A stretch of 64,000 nt of DNA from Pseudomonas alkylphenolica (GTDB taxonomy: Bacteria; Pseudomonadota; Gammaproteobacteria; Pseudomonadales; Pseudomonadaceae): NCBI RefSeq assembly GCF_016009175.1, contig NZ_JADUCM010000008.1, positions 1 through 64,000 on the forward strand, written 5' to 3'. The position numbers were made by a program, and so were the translations under genes. Within the stretch, counting starts at the first letter, position 1; every line of letters starts with the position of its first letter. Under the pieces are notes generated by a model. It did no database searches. It had not been told where the DNA came from and was given only the letters and a program-made list of their open reading frames with translations. Positions 42,031-50,379 of the stretch are shown in pieces.

Positions 42031-42939
42031 ATGAAAGCCGAATTATTGATGTTGGCGCCGTTGCTTGCGGAGTACGAAGCGCAGCTGGCCGAACATTTTC
42101 ATCTGGTCCGTGCCTGTAGCCGCAGCGAGCAACAGGCGCTGCTGGCGGATCGACCGGAGCGTTTCAAGACACTGGTTACCAATGGCGGGGAGGGTGTAGA
42201 CCCGCTGCTGATGGCGGGCCTGGGCAACCTGGCGCTGATTGCGGTCAACGGTGTCGGGGTCGACAGGATTGACCTTGAACAGGCCCGCGCCCGTGGTATT
42301 CGCATCGCCACTACCGACGACATCCTCACCGACGCCGTGGCTGATCAGGCCGTGGCGTTGCTGCTGGCACTGTTGCGTCATGTCTGCCGGGCCGACCGCT
42401 TTGTGCGCGAAGGCCGCTGGCGTGAAGGTGGCTTTGCACCGTTGGGGACCAGCCTGCGCGGGCAACGCGTGGGTATTGTGGGGCTGGGCAAGATCGGCAA
42501 CGCCATCGCCGCACGGTTGCAACCGTTTGGCGTTCAACTGGCGTACCACAACCGCCGCCCGCTGGCCGACAGCCCGTATTCCTATCACGCCGGGCTGGCA
42601 GCCCTGGCGCAGGCCAGCGATATCCTCATTGTTGCCGCCGCCGGCGGGGCCGGTTCGCGTCATCTGGTGGATGCAGCAGTGCTCGACGCGTTAGGACCGC
42701 AAGGGGTGATCGTCAACATCGCCCGTGGCAGTGTGATCGACGAAGCCGCATTGGTGGCACGCCTGGTCGACGGGCGCCTGGGGGGCGCGGCGCTGGACGT
42801 CTTCGAGCACGAACCGCAGGTGCCCGAGGCGCTGCTGGTGCTGGACAACGTGGTGCTGCAACCGCACCTGGGCAGCGCCACCCTGCAAACCCGCCGGGCC
42901 ATGGCCGAGTGTGTCGTGCGCGCGGTACTGGCGGGCTAG
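42031..42939 (+). CDS. D-isomer 2-hydroxyacid dehydrogenase (glyoxylate/hydroxypyruvate reductase-like)
   Basis: This 302-residue protein has the NAD(P)-binding GLGKIG motif and the catalytic arginine in NIARGSVID. The glutamate is in DVFEHEP and the histidine in LQPHLGSAT. Such enzymes interconvert glycolate/glyoxylate or hydroxypyruvate/glycerate. As the last gene, nine bases after the hydrolase, it probably handles the two-carbon or three-carbon product of the hydrolytic branch. GAGGGG precedes the ATG. It converges, with six bases between, on the alpha/beta hydrolase. Confidence 0.88.
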   Translation: MKAELLMLAPLLAEYEAQLAEHFHLVRACSRSEQQALLADRPERFKTLVTNGGEGVDPLLMAGLGNLALIAVNGVGVDRIDLEQARARGIRIATTDDILTDAVADQAVALLLALLRHVCRADRFVREGRWREGGFAPLGTSLRGQRVGIVGLGKIGNAIAARLQPFGVQLAYHNRRPLADSPYSYHAGLAALAQASDILIVAAAGGAGSRHLVDAAVLDALGPQGVIVNIARGSVIDEAALVARLVDGRLGGAALDVFEHEPQVPEALLVLDNVVLQPHLGSATLQTRRAMAECVVRAVLAG

Positions 42940-42945
42940 CGCCGG

Positions 42946-43743
42946 TTACCTGGCGAGCAGCTGGCACACGGGCTCAAGCACTGCTGCCGGTGCCTCGCGA
43001 TGCGGCACGTGGTGGCAGCCTGGCAGGATCAAGTAACGGCTGGGCCCGGTCGACAGCCGGGCGATGCGTTCGGGGTGCAATGCCGAGCCGTATTCATCGT
43101 GTTCACCATGCAGGGCCAGCAGCGGGCACTGCAGGGTGCCGACCACGCCTTCCAGGGTCCAGTGGCTGAACGCCGGCGATAGCCAGGTGCGGGTCCAGGC
43201 GCCCAGCACCCAGGGCGCTTTGTCGCCGTGGTACTTCTCCAGGCGTGCCATGTGCTGCGGGTCTTTGAACTGCTCTTCGGCAATGCGGATGCCCGCGAGC
43301 GTCAGGTCTTCGACAAAGGCCTGCGCGGCCACGGTGATCAGCGCGACACACTGCTGCGGGTACAACGAGGCGCAGGCGGCAGCCATTGCACCGCCGACGC
43401 TATGGCCAAAGGCAACGAAGTGTTCGATACCCAGGGCAGCTTTGAGCGGCGCAAAGAAGCGCAGGGCTTCATCGCGGATAAACGCCAGAGGCAGCGTTCC
43501 CGGGTAGCGGTCGGACTGGCCGAAACCGAGGCGGTCATAGGCAATCACCTCACGCCCGGTGGCCTGGCACAGCAGCTGGGGAAAGTCCCGCCACAAGGCG
43601 ACGCACCCAAGCGAATCGTGGAACAGCACGATGGGGGGCAGTGCGGGCGCGTTCGAATCAGTCGACGGAAACCAGCGGGTGCAAAACAGTCGCCCGTCGG
43701 CGGTGTCGATCCAGAGCGATTCGGTACTGATGGACAAAGACAT
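42946..43743 (-). CDS. Alpha/beta hydrolase
   Basis: This 265-residue protein has the nucleophile elbow GHSVGG, the acid in HGEHDEYG and the histidine in LPGCHHVPHRE. The oxyanion/HG block is replaced by LFHDSLGCVALWRDFP. There is no signal peptide; the longer frame to 43941 runs through the promoter region, and the ATG at 43743 has GAGGT seven bases upstream. The substrate is unknown; an esterase or a lactonase serving the sugar-acid cluster next door is possible but not shown. Confidence 0.82.
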   Translation of the reverse strand: MSLSISTESLWIDTADGRLFCTRWFPSTDSNAPALPPIVLFHDSLGCVALWRDFPQLLCQATGREVIAYDRLGFGQSDRYPGTLPLAFIRDEALRFFAPLKAALGIEHFVAFGHSVGGAMAAACASLYPQQCVALITVAAQAFVEDLTLAGIRIAEEQFKDPQHMARLEKYHGDKAPWVLGAWTRTWLSPAFSHWTLEGVVGTLQCPLLALHGEHDEYGSALHPERIARLSTGPSRYLILPGCHHVPHREAPAAVLEPVCQLLAR

Positions 43744-43965
43744 GCAAGACCTCGTTGAGCCGTTCAGCCCCCGAGCATAAAGCATCGGGCACCGCCACGG
43801 TGAACGCTTGTTCAGCCGGCGGGCCACACCACCAACGGTGCGGATAAACCGGTAAAAGCAGCTACGCTTCTTACGCCAGGAGGCAATCTCCCGGTTGGCC
43901 GGGTGCCAGGTGGTCACGTGTGCAAATGCGCCGTGCGGCATGAATTGATCATTACGGCAGGGTTC

Positions 43966-45552
43966 ATGAAGAAATTCGCTCCAGCGTCCATCAGTTTGCG
44001 TGGGTTGATCCTGATATTCGTCTTCCTGGCGGTCATCGCGACGCTGTGCAACAGCCTGTTCGTGGCCTATGAGGTACAGCGCGACGCGTTGATCACTTCG
44101 GCGCTAAAAGCCAACCGCGCCTATGCCTTCAAGGTCGCCTCGGGCATCGACGAGTTTCTTCGCTCGGTGCACGAGCGCCTGAGCTACAGCAGTGAAGTGC
44201 TTGGCCGTCATTTCAATGACCCCAAGGTATTCAAGGACGAGGTCAGGCGCATGCAGGCGCAGGACTCGGAACTCAATTCGGTCATGGTCATCGACGCCGC
44301 TGGCAAAGCCCTGCAGCTGTACCCCGAACAACCGGCGATCGTTGGCACCACCCTAGTTTCCGATGAGATCCAGGAAGCGCTCAAGGCGCAACGGCCACTG
44401 GTCAGCCGTGCGTACGAGACGGTGACAGGCAACCTGATTGTGTTCATCTCGCAGCCGGTGCGCAGCCCTTCGGGTGAATACCTGGGGCTGATCGGTGCGT
44501 CGATTTTCATCAAACAGCGCGGTGTGCTGCATACCTTGATCGCCAGCCACGCGCTGCTGGACGGCACCTATGCCTTTGTCACCGATGACAACCGCCGCTT
44601 GTTGTATCACTGGGACGAGCACCGGATTGGCGATGTACTGCCGTTCAGCCCGACGGTCGATGCCGCATTGCTGGGTGAGAGAGGCACGATGGAGGCGGAC
44701 AACTACCGGGGCATTGCCATGCTGGCCGGCTATGCCCGGGTCGAACGTGCCAACTGGGCGGTGGTGACGCAACAACCGCGAGATCAGGCGCTGGCCCCTT
44801 TGGCTACGCTGATGCGCAACATGCTGGTCAACATCATTGCGCCGGGGCTGATCGGGCTGGTGTTGATCTTGCTGGGCGCGACACTGATCACCCGGCCGTT
44901 GCGGCAACTGGCCAACAGTGCGACCCAGCTGTCGGCGCCGGAGGCCACCGAGCGCCTGGGTTCGATCAACGCCTGGTACGCCGAGGCGGCCGCCATCCGC
45001 AGTGCCTTGCTCAACAGTGTGCAACTGCTGCAGCAAAAGCTCGGGCGCCTGCGCCGCGCGGCCGAAAGCGATGCGTTGACCGGCCTGGCAAACCGCCGGG
45101 CGATGGATGAAGGCCTGCGCGCCCTGGACCAGTCCGGGCAGCACTACTGCGCACTGGCACTGGACATCGACCGCTTCAAACGGGTCAACGACACCTACGG
45201 CCATGATGTCGGCGACCTGGTGCTCAAACAGGTGGCGTCGATCATTCAGGAGCACTCACGGGCCGAAGACCTGGCCTGCCGCGCCGGCGGCGAAGAATTC
45301 ACCCTGTTGCTGCCGGGCATCAGCCTGGCCACTGCCGGTGAAGTAGCCGAACGCATTCGCGTGGCGATTGCCACGGCGGTGTTCGAGCAGATCGAGTCGT
45401 TGACGATCTCCATCGGCGTGGCCTGTCGCAGCGATGAGACGCCAACGCCTGAAACCATCCTCAAGCACGCTGACGAGCTGCTCTACCAGGCCAAACAGAC
45501 CGGGCGTAACCGCGTGGTCGTGCAAACACTGGCGGTCAATGCTATCGAATGA
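43966..45552 (+). CDS. Membrane diguanylate cyclase with periplasmic sensor domain
   Basis: This 528-residue protein has a first membrane helix at about 12-33, a periplasmic double-Cache-type sensor (about 40-280), a second helix at about 284-308, and a linker leading to a GGDEF domain (about 370-520). The active-site motif is GGEEF at 441-445, an active form, and the inhibitory-site RAED (432-435) lies the canonical five residues before it. It makes c-di-GMP from GTP with product feedback. It lies 3 kb upstream of the cellulose operon, whose BcsA and BcsE bind this messenger, although a link is only suggested by proximity. Confidence 0.92.
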   Translation: MKKFAPASISLRGLILIFVFLAVIATLCNSLFVAYEVQRDALITSALKANRAYAFKVASGIDEFLRSVHERLSYSSEVLGRHFNDPKVFKDEVRRMQAQDSELNSVMVIDAAGKALQLYPEQPAIVGTTLVSDEIQEALKAQRPLVSRAYETVTGNLIVFISQPVRSPSGEYLGLIGASIFIKQRGVLHTLIASHALLDGTYAFVTDDNRRLLYHWDEHRIGDVLPFSPTVDAALLGERGTMEADNYRGIAMLAGYARVERANWAVVTQQPRDQALAPLATLMRNMLVNIIAPGLIGLVLILLGATLITRPLRQLANSATQLSAPEATERLGSINAWYAEAAAIRSALLNSVQLLQQKLGRLRRAAESDALTGLANRRAMDEGLRALDQSGQHYCALALDIDRFKRVNDTYGHDVGDLVLKQVASIIQEHSRAEDLACRAGGEEFTLLLPGISLATAGEVAERIRVAIATAVFEQIESLTISIGVACRSDETPTPETILKHADELLYQAKQTGRNRVVVQTLAVNAIE

Positions 45553-45661
45553 CAGGCCAGGGCTTCGCAGGTGCAGCAACGATTGAGCCGGGCCCACGGC
45601 AGGCGCGGCGTTTCACTGCTAGTGTCTCTGGGGGCAAATATCCGCCGTGCGGCGGAACGCC

Positions 45662-45675
45662 ATGATCTGCATCAA
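45662..45675. promoter_or_regulatory. Anr/FNR-like box upstream of the P-type ATPase
   Basis: ATGAT-CTGC-ATCAA matches the FNR/Anr palindrome TTGAT-N4-ATCAA at nine of ten positions. It lies 156 bases before the ATPase start. A GC-rich dyad (TCCGCCG-TG-CGGCGGA, 45641-45656) lies just before it. Confidence 0.55.
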
Positions 45676-45830
45676 GCACCCACAGGTAGCAGGGGTTGAA
45701 ACTACGCCATGCGGGCAAGTGGATCGGGTCGGCGGGCGAACGTCGGAGTTGCAGCTGGGGGCCCATTCGCCAAATCAGCGTAGATCGCCCATTGGCCCGT
45801 TCACCTCAGGACGAACAACGGGAGGACGGT

Positions 45831-48557
45831 ATGGGATCATTGCAACCCCAGGAACCTGGCAACACCACCAAAGTAGCGTCGTGGTACCGCAAAACTGCGC
45901 AACAAGCCATGGCCGATTTGCAAACCAGCATCAAGGGGCTCACCCCCGAAGAGGCCAAGGCGCGCCTGCAACGTGTGGGCCCCAATGCGCTGCCCGCCAA
46001 GTCCGTCGACCCGATCTGGCTGCGTTTTGCCCGCCATTTTCACGATGTACTGATCTATATCCTGCTGGTCGCAGCGCTGGCCACAGCCTTGATGGGGCAC
46101 TGGACCGACACCCTGGTGATCATCCTGGTGGCGGTAATCAACGCGTCCATCGGTTTTTTCCAGGAGAACAAGGCCGAGCAGTCGCTGGCGGCCCTGCGCG
46201 GCATGCTCAGCAGCACCGCGCACGTGGTGCGTAACGGCCAGAAGCTGGAGGTGGATGCCAGCGAACTGGTGCCGGGCGATGTCATTGTGTTGCGCCCTGG
46301 CGACAAGATTCCCGCTGATGTACGCCTGTTCGAGGTGCACCACCTGCAGGTCGAGGAGTCCATGCTCACCGGTGAATCGCTCACCGTGGCCAAGCAGGTC
46401 GAGGCGCTGGACCACGAGGCGCAACTGGCCGACCGCACCAACCTCGGGTTCTCCGGCACCAGCGTCAGTGCCGGCAACGCCAAGGGGGTGGTGATCGAGA
46501 CGGGGCCGGCCACCGAGCTTGGCAAGATCAACCGCATGATTGCCACGGTGGACGAAACCCAGACCCCATTGCTGCGTCAGATCGCGGTGCTGGGCAAGCG
46601 CATTTTCCAGCTCATCGTCGGCATGATGGTGGCGCTGTTCGTGATCGGCTTTTTCTGGCACGACTACCCGCTGGGCGAGCTGTCGCTGTCGTTGATCAGC
46701 CTGGCAGTGGCCTCGGTGCCGGAGGGGCTGCCGGCCATTGTCTCGATCATCCTGTCGTTGGGCGTGCAGCGCATGGCCAACAACCAGGCAATCATTCGCA
46801 AGTTGCCCACGGTGGAAACCCTGGGGGCGATGAACGTGATCTGCTCGGACAAGACCGGCACCCTGACCATGAACGAGATGACGGTCAAGAACGTGCTGAC
46901 TGCCACCACCCGCTATGGCGTCGACGGCCAGAGCTATGAGCCGCGCGGACGCATTACCCTGGCCGGCGCCACCGAAGCGCTGGACTGGTCGGCGCACCCG
47001 CATCTGCAAGCCTTTATACGTGCCGTCGACATCTGTAACGACAGCAGCCTGCAACAAGACGAGGCGGGCCGCTGGACAGTGGTCGGCGGACCCACCGAAG
47101 GCGCACTCAAGGTGTTGGCGCGCAAGGCTGACCTGGCGCCGGCGGAGGTGCAACGCCTGGGCAAGATCCCCTTCGACTCGGCCTACAAGTACATGGCCCG
47201 CCGCTGCGATGTCGCCGGCGAAAGTGTCATCTACCTCAAAGGTGCGCCCGATGTGCTGTTGAACCTGTGCGAGCAGCAGTTGGGCGCCGATGGCCCGCAA
47301 CCGCTGGACCGCGCCTATTGGGAACGCGAGATGGGCCACATCGCCGACCAGGGCCTGCGCATGCTGGCGGCCGCCTACCGGCCGGTGCCGGGCGCCAGTG
47401 GTGAGATCGATCACGCCGACTTGAACCAGGGCATGATATTCCTTGGCGTTGCCGGGCTCATGGACCCACCGCGCCCGGAAGCCATCGAGGCCATCGCCAT
47501 GTGCCGGCAGGCCGGTATCGACGTCAAGATGATCACCGGGGATCACCCGGACACCGCCGTGGCCATCGCCCGCATGCTGGGCATGGGCAGCGAGTTGCGC
47601 GCCATGACCGGCAAGGAACTGGAGCAGGCCGACGACACTGCACTGAAGTCGCTGGCCATGCAGTACTCGGTGTTTGCCCGCACCAGCCCCGAACACAAGT
47701 TGCGCCTGGTGCGCGCGCTGCAGGCGAACAAGCAGGTGGTCGGCATGACCGGTGACGGGGTCAACGATGCCCCGGCGCTGAAGCAGGCCGATGTCGGCAT
47801 TGCCATGGGCATCAAGGGCACCGAGGTGACCAAGGAAGCCGCCGACATGGTGCTCACCGACGACAACTTCTCGACCATCACCAACGCAGTGCGCGAAGGG
47901 CGCAGGGTTTATGACAACCTGAAGAAAACCGTGTTGTTCATCCTGCCGACCAACATGGCCCAGGGGTTGCTGATTGTCGTGGCGATTCTGCTCGGGGCCG
48001 TGGTGCCGCTGTCGCCGCTGCAGATCCTGTGGATGAACATGGCCACCTCCACCACCTTGTCGTTCGCCCTGGCGTTCGAGCCGGGTGAGCCGGGGATGAT
48101 GCGCCGCTCACCGCGCAATGCCGGCGAATCGATCCTCAATGGCTACGCGGTGTGGCGGGTGCTGTTCGTCGGCTGCCTGCTGACGGCGGCCGCGTTCCTG
48201 CTGGAATCGTGGATGCTCGCCGACGGCCAGGACACCGACCACATCCGCACGATGATCCTGCATACCCTGGTCACCGCGCAGTGGGCCTACCTGTTCAACT
48301 GCCGCCTGCAGGACCAGTTCTCGCTGAACATGGCCTTGCTGCGTAACGGTGCACTGCTGACGGTGACGCTGGGCCTGATCCTGCTGCAGTGCCTGTTGAT
48401 CTATGTACCGTTCATGCAGACCGCCTTCCATACGGTCGCCTTGCCGTTGAGTGGCTGGCTGATTTCGTTGGGCATCGGGGTGCTGGTGTTCTTCATCGTC
48501 GAGCTGGAGAAGCTGCTGGTACGGCGCTGGAAAGCCGGTCGCGACAGTACGACGTGA
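45831..48557 (+). CDS. P-type cation-transporting ATPase (type IIA-like)
   Basis: This 908-residue ion pump has the actuator TGES at 180-183, helix 4 motif VPEGLP (296-301), the phosphorylation site DKTGT at 340-344 with Asp340, and the hinge TGDGVNDAPALKQADVGIAMG. The N-terminal cation-ATPase domain and the C-terminal four-to-six helix domain are complete. PEGLP is the SERCA/PMR1-type ion site, so calcium, manganese or sodium are candidates. GGGAGG sits five bases before the ATG at 45831. A strong Anr-like box upstream suggests induction at low oxygen. Confidence 0.92.
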   Translation: MGSLQPQEPGNTTKVASWYRKTAQQAMADLQTSIKGLTPEEAKARLQRVGPNALPAKSVDPIWLRFARHFHDVLIYILLVAALATALMGHWTDTLVIILVAVINASIGFFQENKAEQSLAALRGMLSSTAHVVRNGQKLEVDASELVPGDVIVLRPGDKIPADVRLFEVHHLQVEESMLTGESLTVAKQVEALDHEAQLADRTNLGFSGTSVSAGNAKGVVIETGPATELGKINRMIATVDETQTPLLRQIAVLGKRIFQLIVGMMVALFVIGFFWHDYPLGELSLSLISLAVASVPEGLPAIVSIILSLGVQRMANNQAIIRKLPTVETLGAMNVICSDKTGTLTMNEMTVKNVLTATTRYGVDGQSYEPRGRITLAGATEALDWSAHPHLQAFIRAVDICNDSSLQQDEAGRWTVVGGPTEGALKVLARKADLAPAEVQRLGKIPFDSAYKYMARRCDVAGESVIYLKGAPDVLLNLCEQQLGADGPQPLDRAYWEREMGHIADQGLRMLAAAYRPVPGASGEIDHADLNQGMIFLGVAGLMDPPRPEAIEAIAMCRQAGIDVKMITGDHPDTAVAIARMLGMGSELRAMTGKELEQADDTALKSLAMQYSVFARTSPEHKLRLVRALQANKQVVGMTGDGVNDAPALKQADVGIAMGIKGTEVTKEAADMVLTDDNFSTITNAVREGRRVYDNLKKTVLFILPTNMAQGLLIVVAILLGAVVPLSPLQILWMNMATSTTLSFALAFEPGEPGMMRRSPRNAGESILNGYAVWRVLFVGCLLTAAAFLLESWMLADGQDTDHIRTMILHTLVTAQWAYLFNCRLQDQFSLNMALLRNGALLTVTLGLILLQCLLIYVPFMQTAFHTVALPLSGWLISLGIGVLVFFIVELEKLLVRRWKAGRDSTT

Positions 48558-48634
48558 TAAAGTACGTCTACAGTCTTTGTTGTAGGGCCGTTCGGATACT
48601 TTCATAAGAAGTTACTGAGCGGTCCGTAGTACCC

Positions 48635-50194
48635 ATGCCCTCACGGAGGTGGTCATTGCATGCGTCAACACCGGTGTTGCCCGGTCTTCCTGACAGACAA
48701 GTCGAAATGCGCACAGGCGGCCTGTATTGGCTGACCTGTGAAACACCCGAAACAGCCAACCGCCTGTGCACCCAACTGTTAACGGGCTTGCCAGCGTCGC
48801 AGCGGGCCTTCCTGGTCAACGCCGCGGGCGACTCACGTGATCTGGTCAAAGGTATTCCCGATCACTTCGGGCCAGGGCAGCTGACCCTGTTCGACCTGCC
48901 GGCGATGTCGCCAAAACGCTTGATCGAGGCGCTGCGCCAGGACGTCCCGCGGGTGCGCGATGGCGAAGGGGCGTTGTGGCTGGTGCGGGTGCCGCTCAAA
49001 GGCCTCGACGAGCGCGTGTCGCAAATGCTCGGGCAATGGTGCGTGCGCATCCAGGACTGGCTGCGGTCGGTCGGCAGTACCTTGCTGGTGGTGGGCGACG
49101 CACCGCCGCCGGCGTTGCTCGATATTTTGCTGCGTTACAACGACAACCTGTCCGGGTTGGCCCAGGCTTATATTGGCCAGGGTGCACGGCATTTGCTGGT
49201 GCATTTCTGGAGCAACGACGTGGGGGTCAATGGCCCGCATGATTTTCTCCTGATTGATGAAGGCACCGGCTTTCGTGTCTCGTCGCTGCCTGAAGATGGC
49301 CGGGTTCTGCCGGCCAGCAACGACCAGCGCCAAGTGCTGGCGCAAACCGCCGTGCTCGGCGCCGAGACGCCGCCGACGGCCCATTGGCAACTGTTCGACG
49401 ACCCGGACGCATTGCTTGAACAGGGCATGGACGCCCAGGCGGCGACGATCATTTTTGCCCTCGACAGTACCGACGATGTCAACGCGCTTGCGGTTCGCCT
49501 GTACCAGTTGCGCAGCCACTGCGGGCGTTCGGTCAAACTGGTGGTGCGCGAGGTCTTGCAAAGCCTGCGTCAGCACGAGGAACAACTGTTGCTGGCCAGC
49601 GGCGCCAACCTGATTGTGCCGCAGGGCACGCCGTTCCTGCGTTTTCTGACCCTGGTGCGGTCGATCCAGGGGCAGCGCTGGCAGCGCACCCTGGCGGCCG
49701 AACCGTCGAGCCTGCTGGCGCGCCTGCAGCCACTGCAGGTACGCGGTAGTCTGTCGCCAAAGGCCTTTGCCTCTGCGGTCAGAAAGATGACCGACAACAC
49801 TGCCGGCACCGAGGTCAGGCACCAGCTGTTGCGCGTGCAACCGTTGCCCAGGCTGAGCCCGACAGTGGTGTTGCAGCAGTTGCAACTGCGCCGCTATGGT
49901 GACATTGCCTGTGTCGCCGGCGATGACCTCTATCTGTTCCTGTTCGCCTGTAATCCACCCTTGGTCGAGGCGGCGCTGCGCAACATCTTCCGCTTGCCCT
50001 GGCAAGGGGTGATCGCCGGTTACGAGAGTGTGGTGCCGTCGCAGGTGCTTGCCCTGCCTGAGTTTCAGTCGGAGGAGGTTGCGCCGGTGGATACCGTGGC
50101 CCAGGCCCCGGTTCACGTGCAGCCTGATGTCGAGGTGTTCCGGCCGCTGCAGCCACAGAACGTATCGCTACAAGCGCTGGGAGCTCGGCAATGA
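48635..50194 (+). CDS. bcsE: Cellulose biosynthesis protein BcsE
   Basis: This 519-residue cytosolic protein binds c-di-GMP and helps recruit BcsQ, BcsR and BcsF to the synthase, raising cellulose output. The C-terminal GIL domain has the RxGD ligand motif as Arg420-Tyr-Gly-Asp423, and the order ALQLRR-YGD-IACVAG fits the family. The ATG at 48635 has no ribosome site. A TTG at 48656 is preceded at six bases by GGAGG, so the real protein may begin seven residues later. First gene of the operon; the 77-base gap before it holds no clear sigma-70 promoter. Confidence 0.9.
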   Translation: MPSRRWSLHASTPVLPGLPDRQVEMRTGGLYWLTCETPETANRLCTQLLTGLPASQRAFLVNAAGDSRDLVKGIPDHFGPGQLTLFDLPAMSPKRLIEALRQDVPRVRDGEGALWLVRVPLKGLDERVSQMLGQWCVRIQDWLRSVGSTLLVVGDAPPPALLDILLRYNDNLSGLAQAYIGQGARHLLVHFWSNDVGVNGPHDFLLIDEGTGFRVSSLPEDGRVLPASNDQRQVLAQTAVLGAETPPTAHWQLFDDPDALLEQGMDAQAATIIFALDSTDDVNALAVRLYQLRSHCGRSVKLVVREVLQSLRQHEEQLLLASGANLIVPQGTPFLRFLTLVRSIQGQRWQRTLAAEPSSLLARLQPLQVRGSLSPKAFASAVRKMTDNTAGTEVRHQLLRVQPLPRLSPTVVLQQLQLRRYGDIACVAGDDLYLFLFACNPPLVEAALRNIFRLPWQGVIAGYESVVPSQVLALPEFQSEEVAPVDTVAQAPVHVQPDVEVFRPLQPQNVSLQALGARQ

Positions 50195-50379
50195 CCTACA
50201 ACGAACTGCTTTGGGTCATCGGCCTGACCGCTTTGCTGACGGCGCCGACGGCGATCGTACTGTTTCTCATGGGGCGGCGTCTGACCACCTGGCTCAGCCG
50301 CCGCCTGCCACCGCGCCACCTGATCGCGCGGGGCGTAAGGATTAATCATGTTGGTGAAAAGGAGGGCGCCCATGACTGA
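50191..50379 (+). CDS. bcsF: Cellulose biosynthesis protein BcsF
   Basis: A 62-residue single-pass membrane protein with a helix at about 8-27, then a basic stretch RRLTTWLSRRLPPRH. BcsF anchors BcsE at the inner membrane. It starts within the bcsE stop codon (ATGA) and overlaps the bcsG start by eight bases. Its reading frame is short but the position, length and topology match the E. coli protein (63 residues). Confidence 0.88.
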   Translation: MTYNELLWVIGLTALLTAPTAIVLFLMGRRLTTWLSRRLPPRHLIARGVRINHVGEKEGAHD

